Below are positions 18,060-28,083 of a DNA stretch of 64,000 nucleotides, piece by piece. The position numbers and the translations under genes are program-made. The notes beneath the pieces are model-generated. The model worked only from the letters and a program-made list of their open reading frames with translations. It was not told where the DNA came from and searched no databases. Source of the DNA: Gammaproteobacteria bacterium (GTDB lineage: Bacteria > Pseudomonadota > Gammaproteobacteria > Burkholderiales > Burkholderiaceae_C); contig JAHJWB010000001.1 of the NCBI GenBank assembly GCA_018828125.1, positions 558,001 through 622,000 of the forward strand, given 5' to 3'. Position 1 is the first letter of the stretch, and each line of letters starts with the position of its first letter.

Positions 18060-18097
18060 AAAAAAGCCGCCCGACATAAATCGGGCGGCTTTTTTTT
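18060..18097. terminator. Strong terminator downstream of rpmG
   Basis: A near-perfect hairpin: AAAAAAGCCGCCCGA (18060-18074), loop CATAAA, and TCGGGCGGCTTTTTTT. Reading on the minus strand it follows the rpmG stop codon by 15 bp. Confidence 0.93.
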
Positions 18098-18112
18098 GGG
18101 AAGGAGACTGAA

Positions 18113-18283
18113 TTACTTCAGCTTCATTTCCTTGTATTCCACATGCTTGCGAGCTTTTGGATCAAATTTCATGATCAGCATTTTCTCGGGCATGGTCTTC
18201 TTGTTCTTGGTCGTGGTGTAGAAGTGACCGGTACCCGCAGTGGATTCCAGCTTGATCTTGTCGCGTCCGCCTTTGCTTGCCAT
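18113..18283 (-). CDS. rpmG: 50S ribosomal protein L33
   Basis: A 56-residue basic ribosomal protein, [20 protein letters not shown]..., ending EYKEMKLK. The conserved [15 protein letters not shown] block and PKARKH are those of bacterial L33. It lacks the CxxC zinc pair, so it is of the zinc-independent form. AAGGAG lies 7 nt before the ATG. It is the second gene of the rpmB-rpmG operon (11 bp after rpmB) and ends at a strong terminator. The gene is short and easily missed. Confidence 0.96.
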   Translation of the reverse strand: MASKGGRDKIKLESTAGTGHFYTTTKNKKTMPEKMLIMKFDPKARKHVEYKEMKLK

Positions 18284-18294
18284 GGTGCTTCTCC

Positions 18295-18528
18295 TTAAGC
18301 CTGACCACGTGCGCGCAGGTCTGCGAGCACCGAGTCGATACCGTTCTTGTCGATCAAACGCAGGGCAGCGCTCGAAACACGCAGGCGAACCCAGCGGTTT
18401 TCGGTCTCGACCCAGAAACGGCGGTATTGCAGGTTCGGCAGGAACCGGCGCTTGGTTTTGTTGTTGGCGTGGGAAACATTGTTCCCCGTCATGGGCTTCT
18501 TGCCCGTTACGTCGCAGACGCGTGCCAT
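18295..18528 (-). CDS. rpmB: 50S ribosomal protein L28
   Basis: A 77-residue ribosomal protein, [20 protein letters not shown]..., with the characteristic [13 protein letters not shown] segment and [17 protein letters not shown]. It is cotranscribed with rpmG 11 bp downstream. The promoter is probably the TTGATG / TATAAT pair at 18689-18718 on the minus strand, which leaves a leader of about 150 nt that could carry ribosomal-protein feedback control. Confidence 0.97.
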   Translation of the reverse strand: MARVCDVTGKKPMTGNNVSHANNKTKRRFLPNLQYRRFWVETENRWVRLRVSSAALRLIDKNGIDSVLADLRARGQA

Positions 18529-18688
18529 GAGGACACTCCGATACTTTTTAACGGCCGTTCGCTGGACCCTGGGGCTGAATCCCCAGGTTGGCTTGCGGCC
18601 TCACCTCGCCAGAAAGGGTGGCGGTAACCCGATTGATTTGCCTGTTTCGGAGGACCGCAAAAACGGGCCGAATTCAGCAAAGCCGCAG

Positions 18689-19773
<1,085 letters not shown>

Positions 19774-19853
19774 TCAATCACGGTGATTGTAAGAACCCAT
19801 TGATAACCCGTTGCGGCTCCGGTTGGGTCGCACCCCTGAAAGGAGATATTTGC

Positions 19854-20531
19854 ATGTCGACGATGTTGTCCAATCTGGACCTGTTGCGCCGGGTGCCCTT
19901 GTTTTCGCTGCTGACGGTCGCCCAGGCCGAGGTGATCAGTGGTGCGGTGATCAAGCGCCGTTTCAAGCGTGGTGAGGCCCTGGTGGAGCAGGGGCAGAAA
20001 TCCGATGCCCTGTTCATTCTGCTCACGGGCCGCGCTCGCGTGATGACCTCCGACAGCCGGGGCCGCGAGGTCATCCTGGCAACGTTAGCGCAGGGTGACT
20101 ATCTGGGTGAGATGAGCATCATCGACAACGAACCCCATTCGGCCACCGTGCGGGCCGAGGTGCAGACCGATGTGCTGATGCTGGGGCGTGCCGAGTTTGC
20201 CCGTTGCCTGACGGAGAATGCGTCCATGTCGCTGGTCGTGATGCGCGGTTTAGTCAAGCGACTGCGCCATGCAGATCGCAAGATCGAGTCGCTCGCGCTG
20301 CTGGATGTTTATGGGCGCGTCGCCCATGCGCTCCTGGACTTTGCCGTTCCGGACGCACATGGCCAACTCATCATCAAAGAAAAAATCTCCCGGCAGGATG
20401 TGGCCAAGATGGTGGGGGCCTCCCGCGAAATGGTCAGCCGGGTCATGAAGGACCTGGAGGAGCGCGGCTTTATTGAACTGCTTCCCACGGGCGCCACCAT
20501 GTTGAAAGACCGTTTGAACGCGCTCAGTTGA
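19854..20531 (+). CDS. Crp/Fnr-family transcriptional regulator
   Basis: A 225-residue regulator. A cyclic-nucleotide-binding beta roll (about 10-130) includes RGEALVEQGQKSDALFILLTG and GDYLGEMSIIDNEPHSATVRA. The helix-turn-helix (about 175-210) is SRQDVAKMVGASREMVSRVM. It has no N-terminal cysteine cluster, so it is not an oxygen-sensing Fnr. EMSIIDNEPHSATVRA is close to the cAMP pocket of Crp (GELGL..RSA) but not identical, so the ligand is uncertain. AGGAGAT lies 9 nt before ATG 19854. An in-frame extension upstream lacks these signals. It lies between divergent trxB and ftsK. Confidence 0.9.
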   Translation: MSTMLSNLDLLRRVPLFSLLTVAQAEVISGAVIKRRFKRGEALVEQGQKSDALFILLTGRARVMTSDSRGREVILATLAQGDYLGEMSIIDNEPHSATVRAEVQTDVLMLGRAEFARCLTENASMSLVVMRGLVKRLRHADRKIESLALLDVYGRVAHALLDFAVPDAHGQLIIKEKISRQDVAKMVGASREMVSRVMKDLEERGFIELLPTGATMLKDRLNALS

Positions 20532-20591
20532 TCGCGCCCGTTCATGCGTTAACGGCCTCCAGAGCTTGCGGTAAGCTCGCCCGGCAAGCCT

Positions 20592-22928
20592 ATGACCTAT
20601 TCCCTAAATACCCTGAATGCCTCCGCAGCGGCCAAGTCGCCCCCTCGCACTGGCGCCGCACGTTTTGGCCATGAAATTGGCCTTGTCCTGGGGCTTCTGG
20701 CTCTCGTTTTCTGGCTCCTGGCGTTGGTCAGTTACTCCGCGCAGGATGCGGCCTGGTCCACCTCGGGTGCCAGTGACTCGCGTCTGGTTGCCAATTGGGC
20801 AGGCCGATTTGGCGCCTGGTTGTCCGATGGCAGTTACTTTGCACTGGGTTTTTCGGTGTGGTGGTGTGTGGCCGCGGGTGTGCGTGCGTGGCTGTCGTCC
20901 CTGGCGCGCTGGATGCGGGGTGGGGAACCTGTCGCGGGGGCTGTGAGCCCGATGGCGCGCCGTGTCATTTTCTGGACGGGGCTTGTGGCGCTGATGTGTT
21001 CCAGCACGGCGCTGGAATGGTCGCGCATGTACCGGTTTGAATCCTTCTTGCCGGGCCACGCGGGTGGCGTGTTGGGCTACATCGTGGGGCCTGCCAGCGT
21101 GAAGTGGCTGGGGTTCACAGGTTCGGGGCTGCTGGCGATTGTGGTGGCAGTGTTGGGTGCCGCGCTGGTTTTTCGGTTTTCCTGGGGCCATGTGGCCGAG
21201 TTTTTGGGGGGGCGCATCGACGCTTTAGTGCAATCGCGCCTGGCCAAGCGCGAGGTCGCCAAAGACGTGGCCGTGGGCCGCAAGGCCGCCCGCGAGCGCG
21301 AAGTGGTGGTGCTCGAAGAGCGCTCCGAGAGCGAGGTGCAACACCCTCAGCCGGTGCAAATCATCGAACCCATTCTGGTGGACGTGCCCCAGAGCACCCG
21401 CGTGGTGAAAGAACGCCAGAAGCCCTTGTTCACCGAAATGCCAGACAGCAAGCTGCCCTTGGTGGACCTGCTCGACGGAGCGCAGCAGCGCCAGGAAACC
21501 GTGGCGCCCGAGACGCTGGAGATGACCAGCCGCCTCATCGAGAAAAAGCTCAAGGACTTTGGTGTGGAGGTACGCGTGGTGCTGGCCTCGCCTGGCCCCG
21601 TGATCACGCGCTACGAGATCGAGCCCGCCACGGGCGTCAAGGGTTCGCAGATCGTGGGTTTGGCCAAGGATCTGGCCCGCTCGCTCAGCCTGGTCTCGAT
21701 CCGCGTGGTAGAGACCATCCCGGGCAAGAACTATATGGCGCTGGAGCTCCCCAATGCCAAGCGCCAATCCATCCGCCTGTCCGAAATCCTCGGCTCGCAG
21801 GTCTACCACGAGGCCAAGAGCATGCTCACCATGGGCCTGGGCAAGGACATCGTGGGCAACCCGGTGGTGGCAGACTTGGCCAAGATGCCGCACGTGCTGG
21901 TGGCCGGTACCACGGGCTCGGGCAAGTCGGTGGGGATCAACGCCATGATCCTCTCGCTGCTCTATAAGGCCGAGGCCCGTGACGTGCGCCTCTTGATGAT
22001 CGACCCCAAGATGCTGGAAATGTCGGTCTACGAAGGCATTCCGCACCTGTTGGCCCCGGTGGTCACCGACATGAAGCAGGCGGCGCACGGCCTGAACTGG
22101 TGTGTGGCCGAGATGGAGCGCCGCTACAAGCTCATGTCCAAGCTGGGCGTGCGCAACCTGGCGGGCTACAACGTCAAGATCGACGAGGCCAAGGCGCGCG
22201 AGGAATTCATCTACAACCCCTTCAGCTTGACGCCCGAGGAGCCCGAGCCCCTGCAGCGCCTGCCGCACATCGTGGTCATCATCGACGAGCTGGCCGACCT
22301 GATGATGGTGGTGGGCAAGAAGATCGAAGAGCTGATCGCCCGGCTGGCGCAGAAGGCGCGCGCGGCGGGCATTCACCTGATCCTGGCCACTCAGCGCCCC
22401 AGCGTGGATGTGATCACGGGCCTGATCAAGGCCAACATCCCCACCCGCATTGCGTTCTCGGTGGGCTCTAAGATCGACAGCCGAACCATCCTGGATCAGA
22501 TGGGGGCCGAAGCCCTGCTGGGCATGGGTGACATGCTCTACATGGCCAGCGGCACCGGCCTCCCGATCCGGGTGCATGGAGCCTTCGTGTCGGATGAAGA
22601 AGTACACCGTGTCGTCAGTTACCTCAAGCAACAAGGGGAGCCGGACTACATAGAGGGCGTGCTCGAAGGCGGAACTGTGGATGGCGACGGCGATCTGTCA
22701 GGGGAGGGCGGCGGTGGTGATGGGGGCGAGAAGGACCCCATGTACGACCAAGCCGTCGAAGTGGTGCTCAAGGACCGCAAGGCGAGCATCTCGTACGTGC
22801 AGCGCAAGCTGCGCATTGGCTACAACCGCTCGGCGCGACTGCTGGAAGACATGGAAAAGGCAGGCCTTGTGAGCGGCCTGACCAGCAGCGGCCAGCGCGA
22901 GGTCTTGGTACCCGCGCGCAGCGAATGA
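20592..22928 (+). CDS. ftsK: DNA translocase FtsK
   Basis: A 778-residue septal DNA pump that resolves chromosome dimers at division. The N-terminus has about four membrane helices (about 30-50, 80-105, 120-145, 165-195), followed by a short charged linker (about 200-290). The alpha/beta motor has Walker A GTTGSGKS (439-446), Walker [14 protein letters not shown], and [20 protein letters not shown]. The C-terminal gamma winged helix ([25 protein letters not shown]) reads KOPS sites. The short linker is usual for betaproteobacterial FtsK. It is followed by lolA after 51 bp, a common order. Confidence 0.97.
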   Translation: MTYSLNTLNASAAAKSPPRTGAARFGHEIGLVLGLLALVFWLLALVSYSAQDAAWSTSGASDSRLVANWAGRFGAWLSDGSYFALGFSVWWCVAAGVRAWLSSLARWMRGGEPVAGAVSPMARRVIFWTGLVALMCSSTALEWSRMYRFESFLPGHAGGVLGYIVGPASVKWLGFTGSGLLAIVVAVLGAALVFRFSWGHVAEFLGGRIDALVQSRLAKREVAKDVAVGRKAAREREVVVLEERSESEVQHPQPVQIIEPILVDVPQSTRVVKERQKPLFTEMPDSKLPLVDLLDGAQQRQETVAPETLEMTSRLIEKKLKDFGVEVRVVLASPGPVITRYEIEPATGVKGSQIVGLAKDLARSLSLVSIRVVETIPGKNYMALELPNAKRQSIRLSEILGSQVYHEAKSMLTMGLGKDIVGNPVVADLAKMPHVLVAGTTGSGKSVGINAMILSLLYKAEARDVRLLMIDPKMLEMSVYEGIPHLLAPVVTDMKQAAHGLNWCVAEMERRYKLMSKLGVRNLAGYNVKIDEAKAREEFIYNPFSLTPEEPEPLQRLPHIVVIIDELADLMMVVGKKIEELIARLAQKARAAGIHLILATQRPSVDVITGLIKANIPTRIAFSVGSKIDSRTILDQMGAEALLGMGDMLYMASGTGLPIRVHGAFVSDEEVHRVVSYLKQQGEPDYIEGVLEGGTVDGDGDLSGEGGGGDGGEKDPMYDQAVEVVLKDRKASISYVQRKLRIGYNRSARLLEDMEKAGLVSGLTSSGQREVLVPARSE

Positions 22929-22979
22929 TCCGGTGCTGGGCTCCAAGCCCGGCCCATGCCCCCCACCAGGAGTTCTCAT

Positions 22980-23612
22980 TTGAAAAAGACCGTTACTGCA
23001 ATTTTGATAGCTGCCAGTGCAACGCTGGCAAGCGCTGACGGCCTGAAAAGCCTTGAATCCTTCATGAAAGGCACGCAGACGGGCCGTGCCGATTTCACCC
23101 AGACGGTCACCTCGCCGCCCAAGGATGGGCAGACGGCCCGCACCAAAACCTCTACCGGCAGCTTTGAATTTCAGCGCCCCGGGCGCTTCAAGTTCATCTA
23201 TAAAAAACCGTTCGAGCAGACCATCGTGGCCGACGGGCAAACCCTGTGGCTGTATGACTTGGATCTGAACCAGGTCACCCAGCGCTCGCAGTCCCAGGCC
23301 CTGGGCAGCACGCCTGCAGCCTTGCTGGCCTCTGCGCCCGACCTGTCGGCGCTGAAGGCCGAATTCACGCTGGAGGCCGCACCGGAGCAGGATGGCCTGC
23401 AGTGGGTGCTGGCCAGCCCCAAGACCAAGGACGGGCAGCTCAAGAGCGTGCGTGTGGGCTTTACAGGCGAACAGCTGGCAGCCCTCGACATTCTGGACAG
23501 CTTCGGTCAGCGTTCGTTGATCCGCTTCAACGGCATGCAAGCCAACGCGGCGCTGCCTGCGGGCACGTTTCAGTTCAAGCCGCCTGCTGGTGCGGATGTG
23601 GTCAAGCAGTAA
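22980..23612 (+). CDS. lolA: Outer-membrane lipoprotein carrier protein LolA (TTG start)
   Basis: A 210-residue periplasmic chaperone that carries lipoproteins from LolCDE to LolB. The start is a TTG at 22980 with AGGAG 7 nt upstream. It gives the signal peptide MKKTVTAILIAASATLASA; ATG 22956 would spoil this signal. The mature part has the LolA hallmarks SLESFMKGTQTGRADFTQTV, GSFEFQRPGRFKFIYKKP and QTIVADGQTLWLYDLDLNQV. The codons for residues 5-20 of the signal peptide coincide with a copy of the dispersed repeat. A second, intergenic copy begins at the stop codon. The ftsK-lolA-rarA order is conserved in relatives. Confidence 0.93.
   Translation: MKKTVTAILIAASATLASADGLKSLESFMKGTQTGRADFTQTVTSPPKDGQTARTKTSTGSFEFQRPGRFKFIYKKPFEQTIVADGQTLWLYDLDLNQVTQRSQSQALGSTPAALLASAPDLSALKAEFTLEAAPEQDGLQWVLASPKTKDGQLKSVRVGFTGEQLAALDILDSFGQRSLIRFNGMQANAALPAGTFQFKPPAGADVVKQ
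22991..23038 (+). repeat. Dispersed repeat, copy 4, within the lolA signal-peptide codons
   Basis: Reads TTACTGCAATTTTGATAGCT, then GCCAGTGCAACGCTGGCA and AGCGCTGAC. The TTTTGATAGCT core and the downstream AGCGCT match the intergenic copies at the right spacing. Confidence 0.6.
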
Positions 23613-23668
23613 TTGCTACGCAAAATATAGCTGCCGGCGCTTGATGGTAAAGCGCTAGAGGTCAATTT
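23613..23668 (+). repeat. Dispersed repeat, copy 5 (intergenic, after lolA)
   Basis: GCTACGCAAAATATAGCTGC, then GGCGCTTGATGGTAAAGCGC and TAGAGGTCAATTTGGCTCA. Both stems are present. The copy starts directly after the lolA stop codon. Confidence 0.8.
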
Positions 23669-23706
23669 GGCTCAGAAAACGGCGTGATGTAGACAGGACA
23701 CGAAAC

Positions 23707-25044
23707 ATGGCAGCGCGCAGTGCCTCCGCCCCCTCTCAGGTACACCCGGCGCATCCGTCGGCCAACCAGCCCCTGGCTGAGCGCCTGCGGCCCCGCACAC
23801 TGGGCGAAGTCATCGGCCAGCAGCATGTGCTGGGCCCGGGCATGCCACTCAGACTCGCATTCGAATCGGGTCGCCCCCACAGCTGCATCCTCTGGGGTCC
23901 GCCCGGCGTGGGCAAGACCACCATCGCGCGGCTAATGGCCGATGCTTTTGACGCGCAGTTCATCAGCATCAGCGCCGTTTTGGGCGGAGTCAAGGACATC
24001 CGCGAGGCCGTCGAACGCGCCGAAGTCGCGCGCGACGGGCTGATGCAGCAGCGCACCATCGTGTTTGTGGATGAGGTTCACCGCTTCAACAAGAGCCAGC
24101 AGGACGCCTTTTTGCCGCATGTTGAATCCGGCCTGTTCACTTTCATCGGCGCTACCACCGAAAACCCATCCTTCGAGGTCAACTCCGCGCTGCTGTCGCG
24201 TGCCGCCGTTTATGTGCTGCAACCGCTGTCCGAGCAGGATTTGAAGCAAATTGTGGCCCTGGCCCAGGCAGAGAAAGCGCTGCCAGCTATCGAAGATGTA
24301 GCAATAGACCGTTTGGTGGCCTACGCCGATGGCGACGCGCGCCGCCTTCTCAACACGCTCGAAACCCTGGCCATGGCGGCCACGCAGGAGAAACTGGCCG
24401 ACATCACCGATGTCTGGCTGCTCAAGGTGCTGGGCGAACGCATGCGCCGCTACGACAAAGGTGGCGAGCAGTTCTACGACACCATCAGCGCGCTGCACAA
24501 ATCCGTGCGCGGCTCCGACCCCGATGCTGCGCTGTACTGGCTGGTGCGCATGCTCGACGGCGGTGCCGACCCGCGTTACATGGCGCGCCGCCTGGTGCGC
24601 ATGGCCAGCGAAGACGTCGGCCTGGCCGACCCGCGGGCGCTGCGCCTGGCGCTGGACGCGGCCGAGGTGTACGAGCGCCTGGGTACGCCCGAAGGCGAGC
24701 TGGCGCTGGCCGAATGTGTGGTGTACCTGGCCGTGGCGCCCAAGTCCAACGCGGTCTACAAGGCGTACAACGCGGCGCGCGCCTTCGTAAAGCAGGACGC
24801 CACGCGCCCCGTGCCCATGCGTTTGCGCAACGCACCCACCAAACTCATGAAGGACCTGGATTACGGCAGGGACTACCGTTACGCACATGACGAACCCGGG
24901 GGTTACGCGGCTGGGGAGAGTTACCTGCCGGACGGCATGCCGCCCCCCCGCTGGTACCAGCCCGTGCCGCGCGGCATGGAGGCCAAGATCGCAGAAAAGC
25001 TGAACCACCTGCGGCAGCTGGATGAGGAGGCAGGCAAGGATTGA
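23707..25044 (+). CDS. rarA: Replication-associated recombination protein RarA (MgsA), AAA+ ATPase
   Basis: A 445-residue clamp-loader-like ATPase acting at stalled replication forks. It has [19 protein letters not shown] at the N-terminus, Walker [10 protein letters not shown], Walker [19 protein letters not shown], and sensor 1 [14 protein letters not shown]. The C-terminal tetramerisation helices include [20 protein letters not shown] and [16 protein letters not shown]. Length is normal. The short segment [12 protein letters not shown] in the AAA+ lid is encoded across a reverse-orientation fragment of the dispersed repeat. It follows lolA in the same direction. Confidence 0.96.
   Translation: MAARSASAPSQVHPAHPSANQPLAERLRPRTLGEVIGQQHVLGPGMPLRLAFESGRPHSCILWGPPGVGKTTIARLMADAFDAQFISISAVLGGVKDIREAVERAEVARDGLMQQRTIVFVDEVHRFNKSQQDAFLPHVESGLFTFIGATTENPSFEVNSALLSRAAVYVLQPLSEQDLKQIVALAQAEKALPAIEDVAIDRLVAYADGDARRLLNTLETLAMAATQEKLADITDVWLLKVLGERMRRYDKGGEQFYDTISALHKSVRGSDPDAALYWLVRMLDGGADPRYMARRLVRMASEDVGLADPRALRLALDAAEVYERLGTPEGELALAECVVYLAVAPKSNAVYKAYNAARAFVKQDATRPVPMRLRNAPTKLMKDLDYGRDYRYAHDEPGGYAAGESYLPDGMPPPRWYQPVPRGMEAKIAEKLNHLRQLDEEAGKD
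24273..24308 (-). repeat. Dispersed repeat fragment, copy 6, inside rarA (reverse orientation)
   Basis: On the minus strand it reads GCTACATCTTCGATAGCTGG then CAGCGCTTTCTC, matching the stem-1 half and start of stem 2. It is short, so coincidence is not excluded. Confidence 0.45.
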
Positions 25045-25103
25045 GGCGCTGGTGTGGGGTGTTGCCGCGTTCCGCGTTTCGCACCCGTGCCGCTGGGAGG
25101 CGA

Positions 25104-25757
25104 TCAGATCAACCCCAGATGCCGCGCCTGCAGCGCAGCCTCGGCGCGGCTGCTGATGTTGAGCTTGCGGTAGATGTTTTTCACGTGGTCTCCCACGGTA
25201 TGGCGTGAAATCCCTAGCGCGATGCCAATGTCCGCAATGCGCACACCCTGCGCCAGCAAGCCCAGAACGTCACGCTCGCGCGCACTCAGGTCGGTGGCTG
25301 TGGGCGCTGCCGGAGCCTGCGCTGGCAAAGGTGCCGATGGCTGGAAGTGGCGCAACAGGCGGCGCGCAATGGCGGGCGACAGCGGGGGCTGCCCCTGGGC
25401 GATTCCCTGCAGTTGCAGGGCCAGCCATGGTGTGGGATGGTCTTTGAGCAAGTAGCCCTGCGCACCCGCCTGCAGGGCCTGAAAAAGGTGATCGTCGTCG
25501 TCATGGATGGAGGCAACCACCACGGCGCAGTAAGGCTGGCGCAACGCCAGCCGGGTTATCAGCTCCAGACCGCTGCCGTCGCCCAGTGCCAGGTCGATCA
25601 GCGCCAAGTCGAACGGAGCGCCGCTGTCGATCACGCCAAGCGCCTCGCGCACGCTGCGTGCCAGCGTGCAGGGTACGTCGCCAAAGGCTGCCTGGATCGC
25701 GTCTTGCAGCATGGCCAGTGCGTCCACCAGATCGTCGACCACCAGGATGTGTTTCAT
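25104..25757 (-). CDS. NarL/LuxR-family response regulator
   Basis: A 217-residue two-component regulator. The receiver domain has VVDDLVD at the N-terminus and phosphoacceptor D55 in LALIDLALGDGSG, with the lysine in LLKDHPTPW. The C-terminal LuxR helix-turn-helix (about 150-212) is LSARERDVLGLLAQGVRIADIG ... GISRHTVGDHVKNIYRKLNI (shown in parts). Start 25757 overlaps the stop of the upstream kinase gene by four bases (ATGA), which indicates translational coupling. The longer in-frame upstream extension lies within the kinase gene and was rejected. Confidence 0.92.
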   Translation of the reverse strand: MKHILVVDDLVDALAMLQDAIQAAFGDVPCTLARSVREALGVIDSGAPFDLALIDLALGDGSGLELITRLALRQPYCAVVVASIHDDDDHLFQALQAGAQGYLLKDHPTPWLALQLQGIAQGQPPLSPAIARRLLRHFQPSAPLPAQAPAAPTATDLSARERDVLGLLAQGVRIADIGIALGISRHTVGDHVKNIYRKLNISSRAEAALQARHLGLI

Positions 25758-27949
25758 GATGAAGCTTCCTGTGTTGCAGTGCGGGGCTCCTGTGCCAGAG
25801 GCAGGCGCAAGGAGACCTCGGTGCGGCCGTCGGGCAGGGTGCTCGCATCCAGTCGGGCACCATATTCTTCCAGCCTGTGGCGCATGCCACGCAGCCCTCG
25901 GCCTTCCACCCACTGCTCGGGGTGGGTGGGGGCGCCATCGTTGCGTATTCGCACGATCAGGCCGTCGGCATCCAGGGCCACAGAAATTTCGACCTGCCGT
26001 GGCTGGCCGTGCTTGAGCGCGTTGGTAAGGCTCTCGCGCAGCGCCCGTTCGATGACCGACTTCTGGCGCGATGCGAGTTCGCCAGCGGGCTGCTGTGGTG
26101 CACCCCAGGCGAGCGTCACGCCCGCTGCGTCGCACCTTTCGGTGGCTTCGGCCCGCCAGTCGGCCATGGCGTCAGCCCAGGGAATGGCGTGTGCATCCAT
26201 CACGTTCAAGGCCGTGCGCAGGTCGTTCATGGCTGCGCGGGCCAGTTCGGTCAGTTCGGGCGACTGGGCGCGGTGGATCAGCATGAGCAAGCGCGCGCCC
26301 ACGTCGTCATGCATGTCCCGCGCAATGCGCTTGCGCTCTTCGCGGGCGCCGCGTTCCTGGGCGTCACGGCTGCTTTCCGCCTCGTTCAGCAGCTGGCACA
26401 ACGCGCCGATGAAGGTGGCGTCCTTGGTCGAGAACAGGCGCTGCCCCCGGGAGGGATAGCTCAGGCGGTGCGCGGGCAGGCCCCCGCAGGCAGGCACCAG
26501 CAACGCAAGGCCGCCGTCCTGCACCTGTGCGTGGGGCTGGTCAAAGCCGGGGTCGGCTTCCAGATGCAAAGGGTCATGAATGCGGCGCAGCAGGTCTTGC
26601 CAGGCATCCTCCTGCGCCCGGCGGGATGGCTGGAAGGCAATGCGCACCACGTCGGGCATCAGCTCGTGCAACTGCATCCCAGGCCGGTGTGCCAGTTGCT
26701 GCCACAACCACTGGCGTGCAGGGAAATACAGCGCCCCGCAGATCCACAGCGAAGCCCCGATGGCTGGGCCTGCCGACCAGTCGAGCGCCAGGATCAGCAG
26801 GGCGTCCACCGCCACCACCGCCAAGGCGCCACCCAGCCACAGCAGCATGCGGAAAGCCCACTCGTCCAGTTCGAAAAGGCGGTAGCGGCGCAGGCCCAGC
26901 GCGATCCCCACGTAGATGAAGAGAAAAAAGCCAAATGCGTACCCCTGCGGCATGGGCGGAAGCCACCCCAGCATGGCCGTGGTGATGATGAGCAGGATGA
27001 ATAGCCCGCTGCCCACCATCAGCGACAGGATGAACCAACGCAGTGAAGCGCGGTCGAGCGGGTTGCCCCGGCTTTGACGCCATTGCACGGCGGCGAAGCC
27101 CATGGCCAGCAGCATTTCGGTGATGACCGACAACTGCATGCCCACCGCGGGGCTGGGCGCGAGACGCAGCACATCGCTCAGCCACCAGAGGTTGAACACC
27201 ACGAAGGGCCAGGCCATGTGTACGGGCCGTACCAGCGGCCGGGGGTGCACCAGGAAGATGGCGCCGAAGGCGGCGCCAAACATGATGGAGCCCCAGTGGT
27301 TGAGCGCATTGAGCGCAAAGAACAGGTCGCCGGACACCGCCAGTTCGCGGCCGCTGTACACCGCCGCCGGCATGACGAACACCGGAAACAGCAGGCCGGT
27401 AATGCCAAACATGCGCGCACCCCAGTCGTGTGGCCGCAGCACCCACACCCAGCAGGCGATGAGACAGCCGGTGATCGACACCACCAACTGAAACCAGAAG
27501 AGCAAGGGCAGCGAGCTGATGGGCCTGTCTTGTGGCGCGACGAGGGCCTCTGAAACCGGCCCGTTCGCCTCCCAGCGCAGTTGAACCTGCGGCTGCGCCA
27601 GCACGCTGGCGATCTGTTCTTGACGCGCAAAGAACCCGTCGATCTGGGCGTAGGTACTCATTACATCGGGTTCTTCGATCAAGTCCTCAGCGCGCAGCGC
27701 AATCTCTGCAGCGCCCGGGCCTGCGCCTTCTGTGCGCAGGCCGAGAAGCCGGGCGCCGACAGGAATGGCGGCAGCGGGGCCCTGGCTTGCTTCCACGCGC
27801 ACGCCTTCTTTCCAGGGTGCCAGGCGCAGTCCCAGCCACGGTGTCTGCAGGGACAACCCCATCGTCACGGCGGCCGTGACCAGCGCATAGGCGAATGCCG
27901 CAAACAGCCAGCGCGAGGGGGGACGTGGAGCGGAGCGGGGCGCGGTCAT
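25754..27949 (-). CDS. NarL-type sensor histidine kinase with periplasmic PDZ-like domain
   Basis: A 731-residue membrane kinase. A first membrane helix (about 12-32) leads to a periplasmic domain of about 120 residues with PDZ-like character (LRLAPWKEGVRVEASQGPAA; VGARLLGLR). Some eight further helices (about 160-440) follow, then a linker and a HisKA_3 dimerisation domain with H547 in IARDMHDDVGARL. The HATPase has ESLTNALKHGQP and GRGLRGMRHRLEEYGA. Start 27949 (MTAPRSAPRP) was chosen as the first codon before the helix; upstream in-frame codons give no signal. It is coupled by ATGA to the response regulator and divergent from the lipoprotein gene at 28084. Confidence 0.9.
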   Translation of the reverse strand: MTAPRSAPRPPSRWLFAAFAYALVTAAVTMGLSLQTPWLGLRLAPWKEGVRVEASQGPAAAIPVGARLLGLRTEGAGPGAAEIALRAEDLIEEPDVMSTYAQIDGFFARQEQIASVLAQPQVQLRWEANGPVSEALVAPQDRPISSLPLLFWFQLVVSITGCLIACWVWVLRPHDWGARMFGITGLLFPVFVMPAAVYSGRELAVSGDLFFALNALNHWGSIMFGAAFGAIFLVHPRPLVRPVHMAWPFVVFNLWWLSDVLRLAPSPAVGMQLSVITEMLLAMGFAAVQWRQSRGNPLDRASLRWFILSLMVGSGLFILLIITTAMLGWLPPMPQGYAFGFFLFIYVGIALGLRRYRLFELDEWAFRMLLWLGGALAVVAVDALLILALDWSAGPAIGASLWICGALYFPARQWLWQQLAHRPGMQLHELMPDVVRIAFQPSRRAQEDAWQDLLRRIHDPLHLEADPGFDQPHAQVQDGGLALLVPACGGLPAHRLSYPSRGQRLFSTKDATFIGALCQLLNEAESSRDAQERGAREERKRIARDMHDDVGARLLMLIHRAQSPELTELARAAMNDLRTALNVMDAHAIPWADAMADWRAEATERCDAAGVTLAWGAPQQPAGELASRQKSVIERALRESLTNALKHGQPRQVEISVALDADGLIVRIRNDGAPTHPEQWVEGRGLRGMRHRLEEYGARLDASTLPDGRTEVSLRLPLAQEPRTATQEASS

Positions 27950-28083
27950 GGTCGGACGGTGAATGTAGAGGTTCTCCCTTCCGTCGACCACCCCCCGTGA
28001 ACACGGGATTGTCATTACCAAGGGCTCGGTTGAACAATTTGCCTGGCTACATTTTTTAACCAATACACGCAGAGAGGTCAGTC

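Larger units (their letters stand above)
17871..18112. other. Intergenic region between two terminators
   Basis: This stretch holds the desaturase terminator (17900-17940), about 115 bp with no recognised gene or motif, and the rpmG terminator (18060-18097). A short open frame on the plus strand crosses it, but it has no start signals and reads through both terminators. Confidence 0.6.

Noticed and set aside
17741..18061. A 106-codon open frame after the desaturase gene
   Set aside because: It starts inside the desaturase gene, runs through a strong terminator and has no recognisable family.
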